A DNA stretch of 64,000 nucleotides from Acinetobacter genomosp. 15BJ (GTDB lineage: Bacteria; Pseudomonadota; Gammaproteobacteria; Pseudomonadales; Moraxellaceae), in assembly GCF_000400715.1 (NCBI RefSeq), contig NZ_KE007351.1:319530-383529 (forward strand), read 5' to 3'. A program made the position numbers and the translations under genes. The notes below the pieces were generated by a model. That model ran no database searches. It was given only the letters and a program-made list of their open reading frames with translations, and was not told where the DNA came from. Of the stretch, positions 1 through 8,049 are shown piece by piece (the stretch's first letter is position 1; each line of letters starts with the position of its first letter).

Positions 1-222
1 AAAGAAAATTTAGGTGAGACTAAAAACGTCGTAGTGATTAGCGATGCGGAAACCTGGTATTACGGTGTTCAAATCACCGATCAGGAAAATCAAAAATGTT
101 CTGTCTCTTTTATTTTCGACCGTGAAAATGGCAAGTTAAGTACATCGGCAGATCTGGTCAGCTTCCATCCAGTAGAATGTGAATTAGCCGTTGCCCAAAA
201 ATTAGAAAAGAAAAATAACTAA
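1..222 (+). CDS. 3' end of an unrecognised gene (partial)
   Basis: The reading frame is open from the first base of the window to a TAA, so this is the C-terminal part (about 73 residues) of a gene that starts outside. A GTG at 34 could start translation, but the frame continues upstream without a stop and no ribosome site is seen there. The protein has alternating polar and hydrophobic residues, no membrane segment and a lysine-rich tail. I do not recognise the family. A strong terminator follows directly, which supports a real gene end. Confidence 0.55.
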   Translation, partial: KENLGETKNVVVISDAETWYYGVQITDQENQKCSVSFIFDRENGKLSTSADLVSFHPVECELAVAQKLEKKNN

Positions 223-238
223 CTCCAAACCAGACATT

Positions 239-266
239 AAAAAGCCCGCAAATGCAGGCTTTTTAA
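239..266 (+). terminator. Rho-independent terminator
   Basis: AAAAAGCC and GGCTTTTT form a stem closed by a short loop, with flanking A and T runs. It lies 17 bases after the stop codon of the partial gene. Confidence 0.75.
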
Positions 267-343
267 TTCGTCCAAATTTTCCATATATCACCCTGCCAGA
301 ATCCGGTTTAATGACAATTAAATAGAATATTTGAACTCTTATT

Positions 344-487
344 GGCACTGTTGCAAATAACCACGAATGGTAAGCTGAAGACTGTTTTAGCTAAAGGTGC
401 AGCATGTGAATCCTTTCCATGGTCGGCATTTTCAGGGCGAAATCATTCTTTGGGCTGTGCGCTGGTATTGTAAATATGGCATTAGCT
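344..487 (+). mobile_element. Left-end fragment of an IS6-family element
   Basis: This 144-bp piece starts with the IS6 terminal repeat GGCACTGTTGCAAATA and repeats the first 144 bp of the complete copy that follows it, with one clear difference (GTG for ATG at the transposase start). The full copy begins at the next base, so the two are in head-to-tail contact. It looks like the residue of one IS copy into which another inserted, followed by loss of the rest. Confidence 0.8.
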
Positions 488-1306
488 GGCACTGTTGCAA
501 ATAACCACGAATGGTAAGCTGAAGACTGTTTTAGCTAAAGGTGCAGCATATGAATCCTTTCCATGGTCGGCATTTTCAGGGCGAAATCATTCTTTGGGCT
601 GTGCGCTGGTATTGTAAATATGGCATTAGCTATCGTGAACTACAGGAAATGCTGGCCGAACGGGGTGTGAATGTTGATCACACGACTATTTACCGTTGGG
701 TTCAACGTTATGCTCCTGAAATAGAAAAACGGTTACGCTGGTATTGGCGTAATCCTACAGATTTACATTCATGGCATATGGATGAGACTTATATCAAAGT
801 GAAGGGGCGATGGACTTACCTGTATCGTGCAGTTGATCAACGGGGGCATACGATTGACTTTTACCTTTCCGCTAGACGGAACAGTAAATCAGCCTATAGT
901 TTTCTAGGAAAGATCTTCAATACGGTGAAAAAATGGCAAATTCCACGGGTCATCAATACAGATAAAGCAGCGACCTATGGCCATGCTTTATCACGATTAA
1001 AGCGAGAAGGAAAATGTCCAGTAGATATTGAGCACAGGCAGATTAAGTATAAAAATAATGTCATTGAATGTGATCATTGTAAGTTAAAGCGAATCATCAG
1101 GGCCACATTAGGATTTAAATCTATGAAGACTGCTTATGCCACAATTAAAGGTATTGAAGTCATGCGTGCACTACGTAAAGGACAAGCATCGTCATTTTAT
1201 TATGGTCAGCCTCAGGGTGAAGTGTGTCTAATCAACAGGGTTTTCGGTCTCTAAGTACTTTTTAAAGGGAACATCATCGACTCAAATCTCTATTTGCAAC
1301 AGTGCC
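488..1306 (+). mobile_element. IS6-family insertion sequence (IS1006/IS1008-like), copy 1
   Basis: An 819-bp element with terminal repeats GGCACTGTTGCAAATA and its inverse TATTTGCAACAGTGCC, carrying one transposase gene. No 8-bp target duplication is seen across the element, even when the left-end fragment is counted as part of it. That fits IS6-mediated cointegrate or deletion history rather than a simple insertion. Confidence 0.88.
550..1254 (+). CDS. IS6-family transposase (DDE)
   Basis: A 234-residue DDE transposase starting MNPFHGRHF; an upstream in-frame GTG (541) is less likely. The N-terminal helix-turn-helix region (SYRELQEML...TTIYRWVQRY) is followed by catalytic Asp in HMDETY, Asp in INTDKAA and Glu in NNVIECDH. 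The residue just after the last motif is Cys (DHCKLKR), whereas the second IS6 copy in this window has the usual Gly (DHGKLKR). This single change next to the catalytic Glu may weaken activity. Length is normal for IS6. Confidence 0.9.
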   Translation: MNPFHGRHFQGEIILWAVRWYCKYGISYRELQEMLAERGVNVDHTTIYRWVQRYAPEIEKRLRWYWRNPTDLHSWHMDETYIKVKGRWTYLYRAVDQRGHTIDFYLSARRNSKSAYSFLGKIFNTVKKWQIPRVINTDKAATYGHALSRLKREGKCPVDIEHRQIKYKNNVIECDHCKLKRIIRATLGFKSMKTAYATIKGIEVMRALRKGQASSFYYGQPQGEVCLINRVFGL

Positions 1307-1436
1307 AAAAAACATACCCAGATTGATAACTGTCACTATATTGATGTCGGTTCCTCTTATACCCAGAAGCTGTGTATAGTCAAAATTAAATAAGGATAAA
1401 GACGGTGATATAAAAGATCTCCTTACGAAGAAATGA

Positions 1437-1459
1437 AAAGCCATCAATATGATGGCTTT
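1437..1459 (-). terminator. Terminator downstream of cynS
   Basis: AAAGCCATC pairs with GATGGCTTT around a 5-base loop, 14 bases beyond the cynS stop on the minus strand, followed on that strand by T-rich sequence. Confidence 0.65.
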
Positions 1460-1472
1460 ATCAAACGATTAA

Positions 1473-1922
1473 TTAATAGGTTTTATAAGGTAAAAACTTG
1501 CCAGACAATACGACATTTACCCGGTCACCGTTCGGGTTTTCCTCACGCTGAATATCCATGCTGAAGTCGATTGCGCTCATAATGCCATCACCGAATTCTT
1601 CATGGATCAGCTCTTTAATAGTCGAACCATATACATTTACAACTTCATACCAGCGGTAAATTAAAGGGTCCGTAGGCACACTGGTTGGTAAAGAGCCTTT
1701 GTAAGGTACAATTTGCAGCCATGCTACTGCCTCATCACTAAGGTCAAAAATCTGACCAATTTTCTCTGCCTGCTGTTTATTAAATGCCATTTGTCCCAGG
1801 CAGGCAGCCGTTACCCATTCTTTAGAAAGACCAATTTCTTTGGCGACATCTGCCCATTTAATTGACTTTAAAACTTTCGCTGAAATGATCATGTCAGTTA
1901 CTTGTTGACGATGGGTAATCAT
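1473..1922 (-). CDS. cynS: Cyanate hydratase (cyanase)
   Basis: Cyanase converts cyanate and bicarbonate to ammonia and CO2 through carbamate, giving a nitrogen source and removing cyanate. The protein is 149 residues, the usual family length. It has an N-terminal helix-turn-helix-like domain and the C-terminal catalytic domain with Arg90 and Glu93 in YRWYEVV and Ser116 in GIMSAIDF, matching the family triad. I chose the ATG at 1922 because GGAG lies 8 bases upstream; the frame could extend 10 codons further, but without a ribosome site. A sigma-54 promoter lies about 50 bp upstream, and a divergent FNT transporter shares the control region. Confidence 0.95.
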   Translation of the reverse strand: MITHRQQVTDMIISAKVLKSIKWADVAKEIGLSKEWVTAACLGQMAFNKQQAEKIGQIFDLSDEAVAWLQIVPYKGSLPTSVPTDPLIYRWYEVVNVYGSTIKELIHEEFGDGIMSAIDFSMDIQREENPNGDRVNVVLSGKFLPYKTY

Positions 1923-1971
1923 AAAAATCTCCAGATTATTTTTGAAATACATTTATGTGAATTTTCATTAA

Positions 1972-1988
1972 TGCAGTTCTCATGCCAA
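1972..1988 (-). promoter_or_regulatory. Sigma-54 promoter for cynS
   Basis: On the minus strand the site reads TTGGCATGAGAACTGCA. The -24 GG and -12 GC are separated by exactly 10 bases, as sigma-54 requires, and the flanking letters match the consensus well. It lies 50 bp upstream of the chosen cynS start. Control by RpoN plus NtrC is the likely reading; no clear NtrC site was found. Confidence 0.7.
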
Positions 1989-2049
1989 CTAGAGGACGAA
2001 ATTAGCTTTAAATAGAGCGTAAAAAATTGAATGATTTTTAAATAATTTA

Positions 2050-2064
2050 TGGCACAGCTTTTGC
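2050..2064 (+). promoter_or_regulatory. Sigma-54 promoter for the FNT transporter
   Basis: TGGCACAGCTTTTGC is close to a perfect -24/-12 element (TGGCAC, then TTGC, with 10 bases between GG and GC). The predicted start point, about 12 bases after the GC, falls near 2076. That is just before the first leader hairpin, so the transcript would begin with the regulatory RNA. Confidence 0.8.
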
Positions 2065-2080
2065 TTTATTTATAACAAGC

Positions 2081-2165
2081 ATGGCAATGGCGCCATAACA
2101 AAATTACCTGTTCTGATATTTAAGGCAACGACGCCTAAGGTTCCAAAGACCTTAGGCGTCTTTTT
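2081..2165 (+). promoter_or_regulatory. ANTAR-type antitermination leader (two hexaloop hairpins plus terminator)
   Basis: Hairpin P1 (ATGGC/GCCAT, 2081-2096) has hexaloop AATGGC. Hairpin P2 (AGGC/GCCT, 2123-2136) has hexaloop AACGAC. Both loops have A at position 1 and G at position 4, the known signature of ANTAR-protein targets. A perfect 12-bp stem (2130-2141 with 2149-2160) followed by five T residues forms an intrinsic terminator whose 5' arm overlaps P2, so P2 and the terminator exclude each other. Known ANTAR regulators such as NasT and NasR bind such dual hairpins and allow read-through when nitrate or nitrite is present. The regulator itself is not in this window. Confidence 0.8.
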
Positions 2166-2206
2166 GTTTAAAAACAGGTCCAGATATTAAAAATGAGGAC
2201 GATGAC

Positions 2207-3016
2207 ATGGCATATCTTGCTCCTGCAGAGTTTGCAAAAAAAGTGGTAGATGCGGGTGAATCCAAATTGCATATGGCAACCCGTGATGTATTGATTCGTG
2301 CCTTTATGGCAGGGGCCATTCTGGCCTTGGCAGCGGTATTTGCCATTACCATAGCCGTGCAAACAGGATCACCATTGATTGGTGCGCTCCTGTTTCCAGT
2401 TGGTTTTTGTATGTTGTATTTATTGGGCTATGACCTATTAACTGGGGTGTTTGTACTTACGCCGCTGGCATGGCTAGATAAACGCCCAGGGGTGACATGG
2501 GGACGTATTCTAAAAAACTGGGGCTTGGTGTTTGTAGGGAACTTTACAGGCTGTTTAGTCGTTGCGGTGCTCATGGCAGCGGTTTATACCATGGGTTTTG
2601 CAGCGGATCCAAACCCTGTCGGCGTAAAAATTGCGCATATTGGCGAGGAGCGGACATTAGGTTATGCCGAATACGGATTCGCCGGCTGGATGACTATTTT
2701 TATCCGTGGCATGCTGTGTAACTGGATGGTGTCATTAGGTGTCATTGGCGCGATGATGTCTACTACGGTGAGTGGCAAATTTATTGCCATGTGGATGCCA
2801 ATTATGCTGTTCTTTGCCATGGGCTTTGAGCACTCTGTCGTGAACATGTTCCTGTTCCCATTTGCCATGATGATGGGCGGTGACTTCTCGATTGCTGACT
2901 ACTTCCTATGGAATGAACTGCCGGTTGCTTTAGGTAATCTGGTGGGCGGTTTGGCATTAACAGGTCTGGCACTTTATACCACCCATGTCCGTACTGGTGT
3001 TAAAAAAGAATTTTAA
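2207..3016 (+). CDS. Formate/nitrite transporter family (FNT) membrane protein
   Basis: A 269-residue inner-membrane protein with the six-helix FNT fold. Visible family features include the amphipathic N-terminus (APAEFAKKVVDAGESK), the half-helix segment GFCMLYLLGYDLLTGVF, the conserved GMLCNWMVSLG stretch and the GFEHSVVNMF segment that carries the pore histidine. FNT channels carry formate, nitrite or hydrosulfide. The sigma-54 promoter and ANTAR leader upstream point to nitrite or another nitrogen compound, and cyanase next door makes cyanate or bicarbonate worth considering. A GAGG site precedes the ATG. nirC is the closest named relative, but the substrate is not proven. Confidence 0.88.
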   Translation: MAYLAPAEFAKKVVDAGESKLHMATRDVLIRAFMAGAILALAAVFAITIAVQTGSPLIGALLFPVGFCMLYLLGYDLLTGVFVLTPLAWLDKRPGVTWGRILKNWGLVFVGNFTGCLVVAVLMAAVYTMGFAADPNPVGVKIAHIGEERTLGYAEYGFAGWMTIFIRGMLCNWMVSLGVIGAMMSTTVSGKFIAMWMPIMLFFAMGFEHSVVNMFLFPFAMMMGGDFSIADYFLWNELPVALGNLVGGLALTGLALYTTHVRTGVKKEF

Positions 3017-3031
3017 CATTCATCATTTTAT

Positions 3032-3056
3032 AAAGGGATCATATAGATCCCTTTTT
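3032..3056 (+). terminator. Intergenic hairpin with T-run after the FNT gene
   Basis: AAAGGGATC pairs with GATCCCTTT around a 5-base loop and ends in a T-run. It lies between the transporter and the kinase gene only 12 bases further on, so it may reduce rather than abolish read-through. Confidence 0.6.
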
Positions 3057-3067
3057 GAGCTTTCAGC

Positions 3068-4792
3068 ATGAAAAAAACATTAAAAGTCACTATTGGGCAA
3101 TATTCTACTGCCGGAGTTAAACAACAGAACCAGGATTTCCATGGAGTATATCTGCCCGAAGGACATGTGCTGAAACAGAAAGGTATTGCATGTGTTATAG
3201 CGGATGGAATCGGTAGCAGTAATGTCAGTCATCTTGCAGCAGAAACAGCCGTTGGTAGTTTTTTATCTGACTATTATTCTACTTCAGATGCCTGGAGTAC
3301 ACAGACTTCAGCAGAACGAGTGATCCGCGCGACCAATTCATGGCTTTATGCACAGACTCAACAAAGTCAAGGACGTTTTGATAAAGACCGAGGGTATGTC
3401 TGTACCTTATCTGCACTGATTTTAAAACAGCAACAAGCCCATGTTTTTCATGTTGGTGATAGTCGTATTTACCGCATTCGCGATCATGAAATTGAATTAC
3501 TAACCCATGATCATCGTGTCTGGTTGTCTTCCAAAGAGCATTATCTTAGTCGAGCCTTAGGTGCGGATTATCGTATTGAAATTGATTATCGAAATATTGA
3601 ACTCAAAGAAAAAGATATTTTTTTACTAATGACCGATGGGGTCTATGAATTTGTCACAGATCAACAATTATTAGATTTAACTTTAATAGATGCAGATTTA
3701 AATCAACTTGCCAAAGGATTAGTTGAAAAAGCTTTAGAACAGGGCAGTGATGATAACTTAAGTTTCCAGGTGATCCGTGTAGAACAGTTGCCTGAACTGA
3801 ATCAGTTTCATATTCAGCAGGATTATGTATTTCCACAACAGCTCAGTAAAGGTGAAGTTTTTGAAGGTTATGTGATTGATAAGATTTTGCACCAAAATCA
3901 TCGCAGTTGCCTGTATTTGGCACACGATACTCAGCAGCAGCCTTTGGTCATAAAAACTTTGGGGGTAGATTTACAGCAAGATAAAAATGCCGTAGAGCAG
4001 TTTCAACTCGAAGATTGGGTATCGAAACGTCTGAAACATGACAACCTGATGCACTGTTATCCACATAACACTGAGAAAAAATATTTATTCCAATGTTATG
4101 AATATTTGCAGGGTGAAACCTTGGCTCAATGGCTGCATCGCCAGGAAAAGCCTTTAAAGCTCGATGATATTTTACCAATTTTGCAACAAACGGCCTTGGC
4201 TTTAAATGCAATGCACCGGCTGGAGATGCTGCATCAGGATATACGGCCAAAGAATATCATGGTTTTAAATGCAGAAAATGCCATGAAAATTAAACTGATT
4301 GATTATGGTTCAACAGCAGTAAGAGGCCTGGTCGAAATTAATCCTAAAAATGCGAATCGACCACTCGGAACCTTAGCATTTATGGCACCGGAGTATTTTA
4401 TTGATCATTCGCCATCTGTACATTCAGACCAATTTTCTTTGGCGGTCATGGCCTATTATTTACTCACCAAACAATTACCTTATGGCACAGATTTAGCTCG
4501 CTGTAACAGTTTAAAGCAGCTTAAAAAAGTTCAATATCATTCCATCAGGAAATATCGGCCTGATTTACCTATATGGTTAGATAAAATTTTAGGCCAAGCG
4601 CTGAGTATTGAACCGACACATCGTTTTGAGGCCTTGTCTGAACTCATTCATAATCTAATGCATCCTTCCAAAGAATTATTAAACTCTAAACCACCAGCAA
4701 TCATTGAACGAGATCCTTTACGTTTTTGGCAAATGAGTTGCGCCGTATTAGGGCTATTATTTTTACTGAGTATTGCATGGCCATTTATTTGA
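3068..4792 (+). CDS. Fused PP2C-type phosphatase and Ser/Thr protein kinase, membrane-anchored
   Basis: A 574-residue two-domain signalling protein. Residues about 1-245 are a PP2C phosphatase with DGIGSS, HVGDSRIYR, LMTDGVYEF and DNLSFQV motifs. Residues about 265-540 are an Hanks-type kinase with Lys in LVIKTL, the catalytic loop LHQDIRPKNIM (HQD instead of HRD), DYG in place of DFG, and GTLAFMAPEYF. The last 20 residues form a membrane anchor. Fusions of this kind sit next to nitrate/nitrite assimilation genes in Pseudomonas and Acinetobacter, which fits the FNT gene upstream. Its substrate is unknown. The cluster stops right after it at an IS5 element, so any nitrite reductase genes are absent here. 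Confidence 0.88.
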   Translation: MKKTLKVTIGQYSTAGVKQQNQDFHGVYLPEGHVLKQKGIACVIADGIGSSNVSHLAAETAVGSFLSDYYSTSDAWSTQTSAERVIRATNSWLYAQTQQSQGRFDKDRGYVCTLSALILKQQQAHVFHVGDSRIYRIRDHEIELLTHDHRVWLSSKEHYLSRALGADYRIEIDYRNIELKEKDIFLLMTDGVYEFVTDQQLLDLTLIDADLNQLAKGLVEKALEQGSDDNLSFQVIRVEQLPELNQFHIQQDYVFPQQLSKGEVFEGYVIDKILHQNHRSCLYLAHDTQQQPLVIKTLGVDLQQDKNAVEQFQLEDWVSKRLKHDNLMHCYPHNTEKKYLFQCYEYLQGETLAQWLHRQEKPLKLDDILPILQQTALALNAMHRLEMLHQDIRPKNIMVLNAENAMKIKLIDYGSTAVRGLVEINPKNANRPLGTLAFMAPEYFIDHSPSVHSDQFSLAVMAYYLLTKQLPYGTDLARCNSLKQLKKVQYHSIRKYRPDLPIWLDKILGQALSIEPTHRFEALSELIHNLMHPSKELLNSKPPAIIERDPLRFWQMSCAVLGLLFLLSIAWPFI

Positions 4793-4851
4793 AAAGATAG
4801 GATCAAACCATGCTTAAAATTGAAGGTACATAGATAAGTTTTTATTCAAAC

Positions 4852-5911
4852 AGCTTTGTTGCACAAAGATTTGAAATGCAAAGCGCCCCTAATTGAGCTA
4901 AATTTAAGGCGTAATTTGGGTAAGTGGTCGACCTAATTCCGTAAATCTGTTGAGGACTGCTACACGTGCATGAATCTCATTGACTTGGCTATCAAAACGC
5001 CTTGCTCTGAGTTTATCTCCTAATAATTTAATGCAGTGCATCTTAGTTTCAACCAAACTTCACCGATGATAGCCTGATTTTTTCCATAGTGTCCTGCCTG
5101 AGAAGCACTGCTTCCAAGATTAACTGTTCGAAGTAATTCATTTCGATCTAGCGAGCTGCTCTTTGTATCTTTCCAAGGTTTCACATTTTTTTCTAGGTGG
5201 AATCACCGCATGCGCTTGCCGATCTGCAATGACCTCACGGCATTGCTTGGTGTCATAAGCTCCATCGGTATAAACAGAGTCAATCTGCTCATCTTGTGGA
5301 ATCTGATTAAGTAAATCACCAAGCACCTGTGAATCACTGACATTATTGGTTGTAAGCTGAATAGCGCGTATTTGTAGAGTTTTAGCATCTATGCCAATAT
5401 GAAGTTTACGCGATTGGCGACGATATTCAGGTCCATATTTCTTGCGTTTCCATTCGCCCTCACCTAGAAACTTCATGCCTGTAGAGTCTATGAGTAGATG
5501 CAGCCCATCGCTACTTTTTTGGTAATTGATTGCAATATTAATATGCTTTTGTCTTCTACAAAGCGTGGTGTACGAATATCACTGATATTCGTAGCTGCTC
5601 ATCCGCAAAGTTTAATCAGACTTTGCACAAAGCCAGTGACCATACGTAAAGACAGACGGAGTAAGGATTTAATCATTAAGCAGCATTGGATGGCTGCATC
5701 GGAGTAGGTTTGATTTCGCCCTTATTTTGCCTTTTGATGGAGCATACCATTGCGTAGCAGGATCAAACCAAATGGCAATATTTCCGCGATGAACGAGTGC
5801 TCGGTTATATGCGGGCCAATTGGTTGTTCGGTAGATTTTATGTGTAGGCTTCTTCATTTGAAAATTATATCGCTGAAAAAGCCTTTACAGATAGGTTTGT
5901 GCAACAAAGCC
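4852..5911 (-). mobile_element. Degenerate IS5-family element (IS17-like), copy 1
   Basis: About 1060 bp bounded by GCTTTGTTGCACAAA and its inverse TTTGTGCAACAAAGC. The left tip has A for the expected first G. It is closely related to the second copy at 10443-11481 but carries extra bases near 5095-5125 and several frame breaks. No convincing target duplication flanks it. Confidence 0.8.
4904..5857 (-). pseudogene. IS5-family transposase, frameshifted
   Basis: The N-terminus MKKPTHKIYRTTNW is read from 5857, but the frame breaks near 5720 (a one-base difference from copy 2). The middle, with KLHIGIDAKT and VYTDGAYDTKQ (catalytic-domain segments), is open only at 5138-5476, and the C-terminal part is in another frame. 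At least three reading-frame breaks make it non-functional. Confidence 0.8.
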
Positions 5912-5978
5912 TCTATGAACTTAAAGTAACATGTTCTAAATTTAACATAATGGCGGTTTTACGAAATTAACATGTAAG

Positions 5979-7447
5979 CCCAAAATAGAAATGTCCGGTT
6001 TCTCCAAAGTAAAAATGTCCGCTTTTAGAATATGCGCTTTTGCAATTTCCTTAGCGGACGGTTTGATATGTTGGTGTCTATGTCGGATAAAGAACTTAAA
6101 CGATTGTCGGTCTTGCAAGAAATCTGTGATCAACGTATAACTCAATCCCAGGCTGCTCAGCTACTTCATATCTCAGAACGTCACATCAGACGCTTACTGC
6201 AGAAATACAAAGCTCAAGGTCCCGCTGCATTAGCCCATGCCGGTCGTGGCCAAATCAGCAATTCTAAACTTCCTGAAGAACTCAGACTTAAGTGTCTCAA
6301 TATTGTTTCAGATCAACTTTATGGTTTCGGACCCACTTTAGCGCATGAAAAGCTCACCACCGTGAATGGATTCGATCTTTCAGTAGAAACCCTGCGTTCC
6401 TGGATGATTGCAGCCGATTTATGGATCCCTCGCTGCAAGCGCCTGAAACGACCATATCAGCCTCGTTATAACCGAGATTGTTATGGTGAATTGATCCAAA
6501 TTGATGGCTCACACCATGATTGGTTTGAAGGTCGAGCACCTAAATGCTGTCTGCTAGTATTCATCGATGATGCCACAGGAAAATTGCAGCATTTACGCTT
6601 CTGTGCGTCAGAGTCAGCCTTTGACTATATGATTTCGACACGTTTATATATCGAACAGCATGGTAAGCCATTGGCATTTTACAGTGACAAACATTCAGTT
6701 TTTAGGGTGAATCAAAGTAGCAAGAAAGACACCAAGATTACCCAGTTTGGACGTGTTCTGAGCACTCTCAATATCGATATCATTTTCGCTAACTCCCCTC
6801 AAGCCAAAGGTCGTGTAGAACGAGCGAATAGAACACTTCAGGATCGTCTGATTAAGGAGATGCGTCTAGAAGGCATCAGTTCAATTGCAGATGCCAATAA
6901 GTGGCTGCCGTGCTTTATTGAGCAATTTAATCGTAAATTCGCCAAGATGGCTTTTAATTCCAAGGATCTACATCGGCCTATCGCTGAAACAGCCGAAGAA
7001 TTAGATGATGTTTTTACCTGGCGTGAACCCCGCAGGGTCACGAACAGCTTGACGATTACTTATGATAAATGCGTATATATCTTGGAAAACAGCGAAGAAA
7101 ATCAAAGATTGGGCGGCAAGTATCTTGAGTTCCTGGAATATCCGGATGGTACTGTAGCCATTGAATATCAGGGAAGAAAAATCAATTACAGCATCTTTGA
7201 TAAATTAAGTCAGCTCAACCAGCGAGAGATCGTTGAGAATAAACGTTTGGGTTCTGTGCTGGCACATATTCAACAACAGCATGAACAACTGGAACACCAA
7301 AACAAACGCAATCGTTCTCAAAAGATGCCACGTAGACAAGCACAGAAAACAGCGATTGAACAACGAAATCTAAATCCTGTGCTTGACTTGGAAATGTCCA
7401 TATAGGACATTTCTATTTGGTTATTAGGTAGGACATTTCTACTTGGG
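5979..7447 (+). mobile_element. ISNCY-family insertion sequence
   Basis: One large transposase gene bounded by CCCAAAATAGAAATGTCC on the left and the related inverse GGACATTTCTACTTGGG on the right. Each end also has an internal second copy of the AAATGTCC motif. The outer flanks AACATGTAAG and AACATGTTAG are similar but not an exact duplication. The boundaries are inferred from the repeats. Confidence 0.75.
6032..7405 (+). CDS. ISNCY-family transposase
   Basis: An intact frame of 457 residues. Around residues 24-60 is a helix-turn-helix (ITQSQAAQLLHISERHIRRLL). An integrase-like DDE core follows, with QIDGSHHDWF, SDKHSVFR and AKGRVERANRTLQDRL; the Asp, Asp and Glu of these motifs are the likely catalytic residues. 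The C-terminal tail is basic (NKRNRSQKMPRRQAQKTA). A later Met in SMSDKELKRL is an equally plausible start. A C-terminal remnant of a related transposase lies at 37408-37611. Confidence 0.88.
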   Translation: MRFCNFLSGRFDMLVSMSDKELKRLSVLQEICDQRITQSQAAQLLHISERHIRRLLQKYKAQGPAALAHAGRGQISNSKLPEELRLKCLNIVSDQLYGFGPTLAHEKLTTVNGFDLSVETLRSWMIAADLWIPRCKRLKRPYQPRYNRDCYGELIQIDGSHHDWFEGRAPKCCLLVFIDDATGKLQHLRFCASESAFDYMISTRLYIEQHGKPLAFYSDKHSVFRVNQSSKKDTKITQFGRVLSTLNIDIIFANSPQAKGRVERANRTLQDRLIKEMRLEGISSIADANKWLPCFIEQFNRKFAKMAFNSKDLHRPIAETAEELDDVFTWREPRRVTNSLTITYDKCVYILENSEENQRLGGKYLEFLEYPDGTVAIEYQGRKINYSIFDKLSQLNQREIVENKRLGSVLAHIQQQHEQLEHQNKRNRSQKMPRRQAQKTAIEQRNLNPVLDLEMSI

Positions 7448-7467
7448 AATAACATAACATGTTAGAA

Positions 7468-7510
7468 CCCATTCAAAATGTCTATATTCTCACCAATAAA
7501 AATGTCTAGT
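7468..7510 (+). mobile_element. Left-end remnant of a second ISNCY-type element
   Basis: Two spaced copies of an AAAATGTCT motif (one after CATTC, one in CACCAATAAAAATGTCT) resemble the double AAATGTCC motif at the left end of the complete element just before it. The sequence then diverges, with no transposase. The matching right end may be the remnant near 37640. Confidence 0.4.
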
Positions 7511-7672
7511 TTATGATGGCTTAAACATCATGGACTGGATTTTGAAATGTAAATCAACGACTGTCATCAGGTTCTCAAATCCCTCAGTTTCCCCGGTATT
7601 CATCCTCATCCGAGCCAACTCAGTCGAGTAGCTCGGATTATGATGCCTACTTTTAAAGAGGCCCCCCCACGA

Positions 7673-8020
7673 TCAGTAAGCAGTTCTAGGGAACTTATGA
7701 CGATGTGGGGTGGACTGAGTCCGTTTTACCCAATCTTCCGGATATTCTTGACTGTAAGAATCATAGTAATGACCTGACCAATATTCCTGATTGTCTTCTT
7801 GGCATTCGTGATCTTGAGAAAAGTTGTGGGTGCTTTGTTGCGCTACAGCATGTTGCTGAAGTGTCTTTTCAGCTGTTTTTTCCGCCTGATCTAAAGTCAT
7901 GAAAATATCGAGCAAGGCTTGGCGTTGTTGATGATTCAGAAGTTTAGCGCTTTCGACAATCAGTTGTTTAGCGAGGTTTTTTGGCATGCATGGGTTTGCA
8001 TCATTGAATTTAGTATGCAT
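7673..8020 (-). CDS. Hypothetical protein, 115 residues
   Basis: I do not recognise this protein. It is hydrophilic. The N-terminal half is helical and Gln/Leu-rich (KNLAKQLIVESAKLLNHQQRQALLDIF), and the C-terminal half is rich in Tyr, Glu, Asp and Ser (EYWSGHYYDSYSQEYPEDW). An AGGA ribosome site lies 8 bases before the ATG, which supports translation. A long structured leader precedes it. It lies in an IS-rich area with no operon partner. Confidence 0.45.
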   Translation of the reverse strand: MHTKFNDANPCMPKNLAKQLIVESAKLLNHQQRQALLDIFMTLDQAEKTAEKTLQQHAVAQQSTHNFSQDHECQEDNQEYWSGHYYDSYSQEYPEDWVKRTQSTPHRHKFPRTAY

Positions 8021-8049
8021 AGCAGTTTCCTAGATAAGAGTTTAATTAT

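Noticed and set aside
344..360. TGGCACTGTTGC resembles a sigma-54 promoter
   Set aside because: GG and GC are only 7 bases apart instead of 10; it is the IS6 terminal repeat.
2152..2868. Open frames antisense to the FNT gene
   Set aside because: They are shadows of the coding frame, without ribosome sites or family features.
8028..8042. A TAGATAAGAGT stretch similar to the Tn7-like end repeats
   Set aside because: Only the second half of the repeat matches and no further copies lie near it; probably chance.
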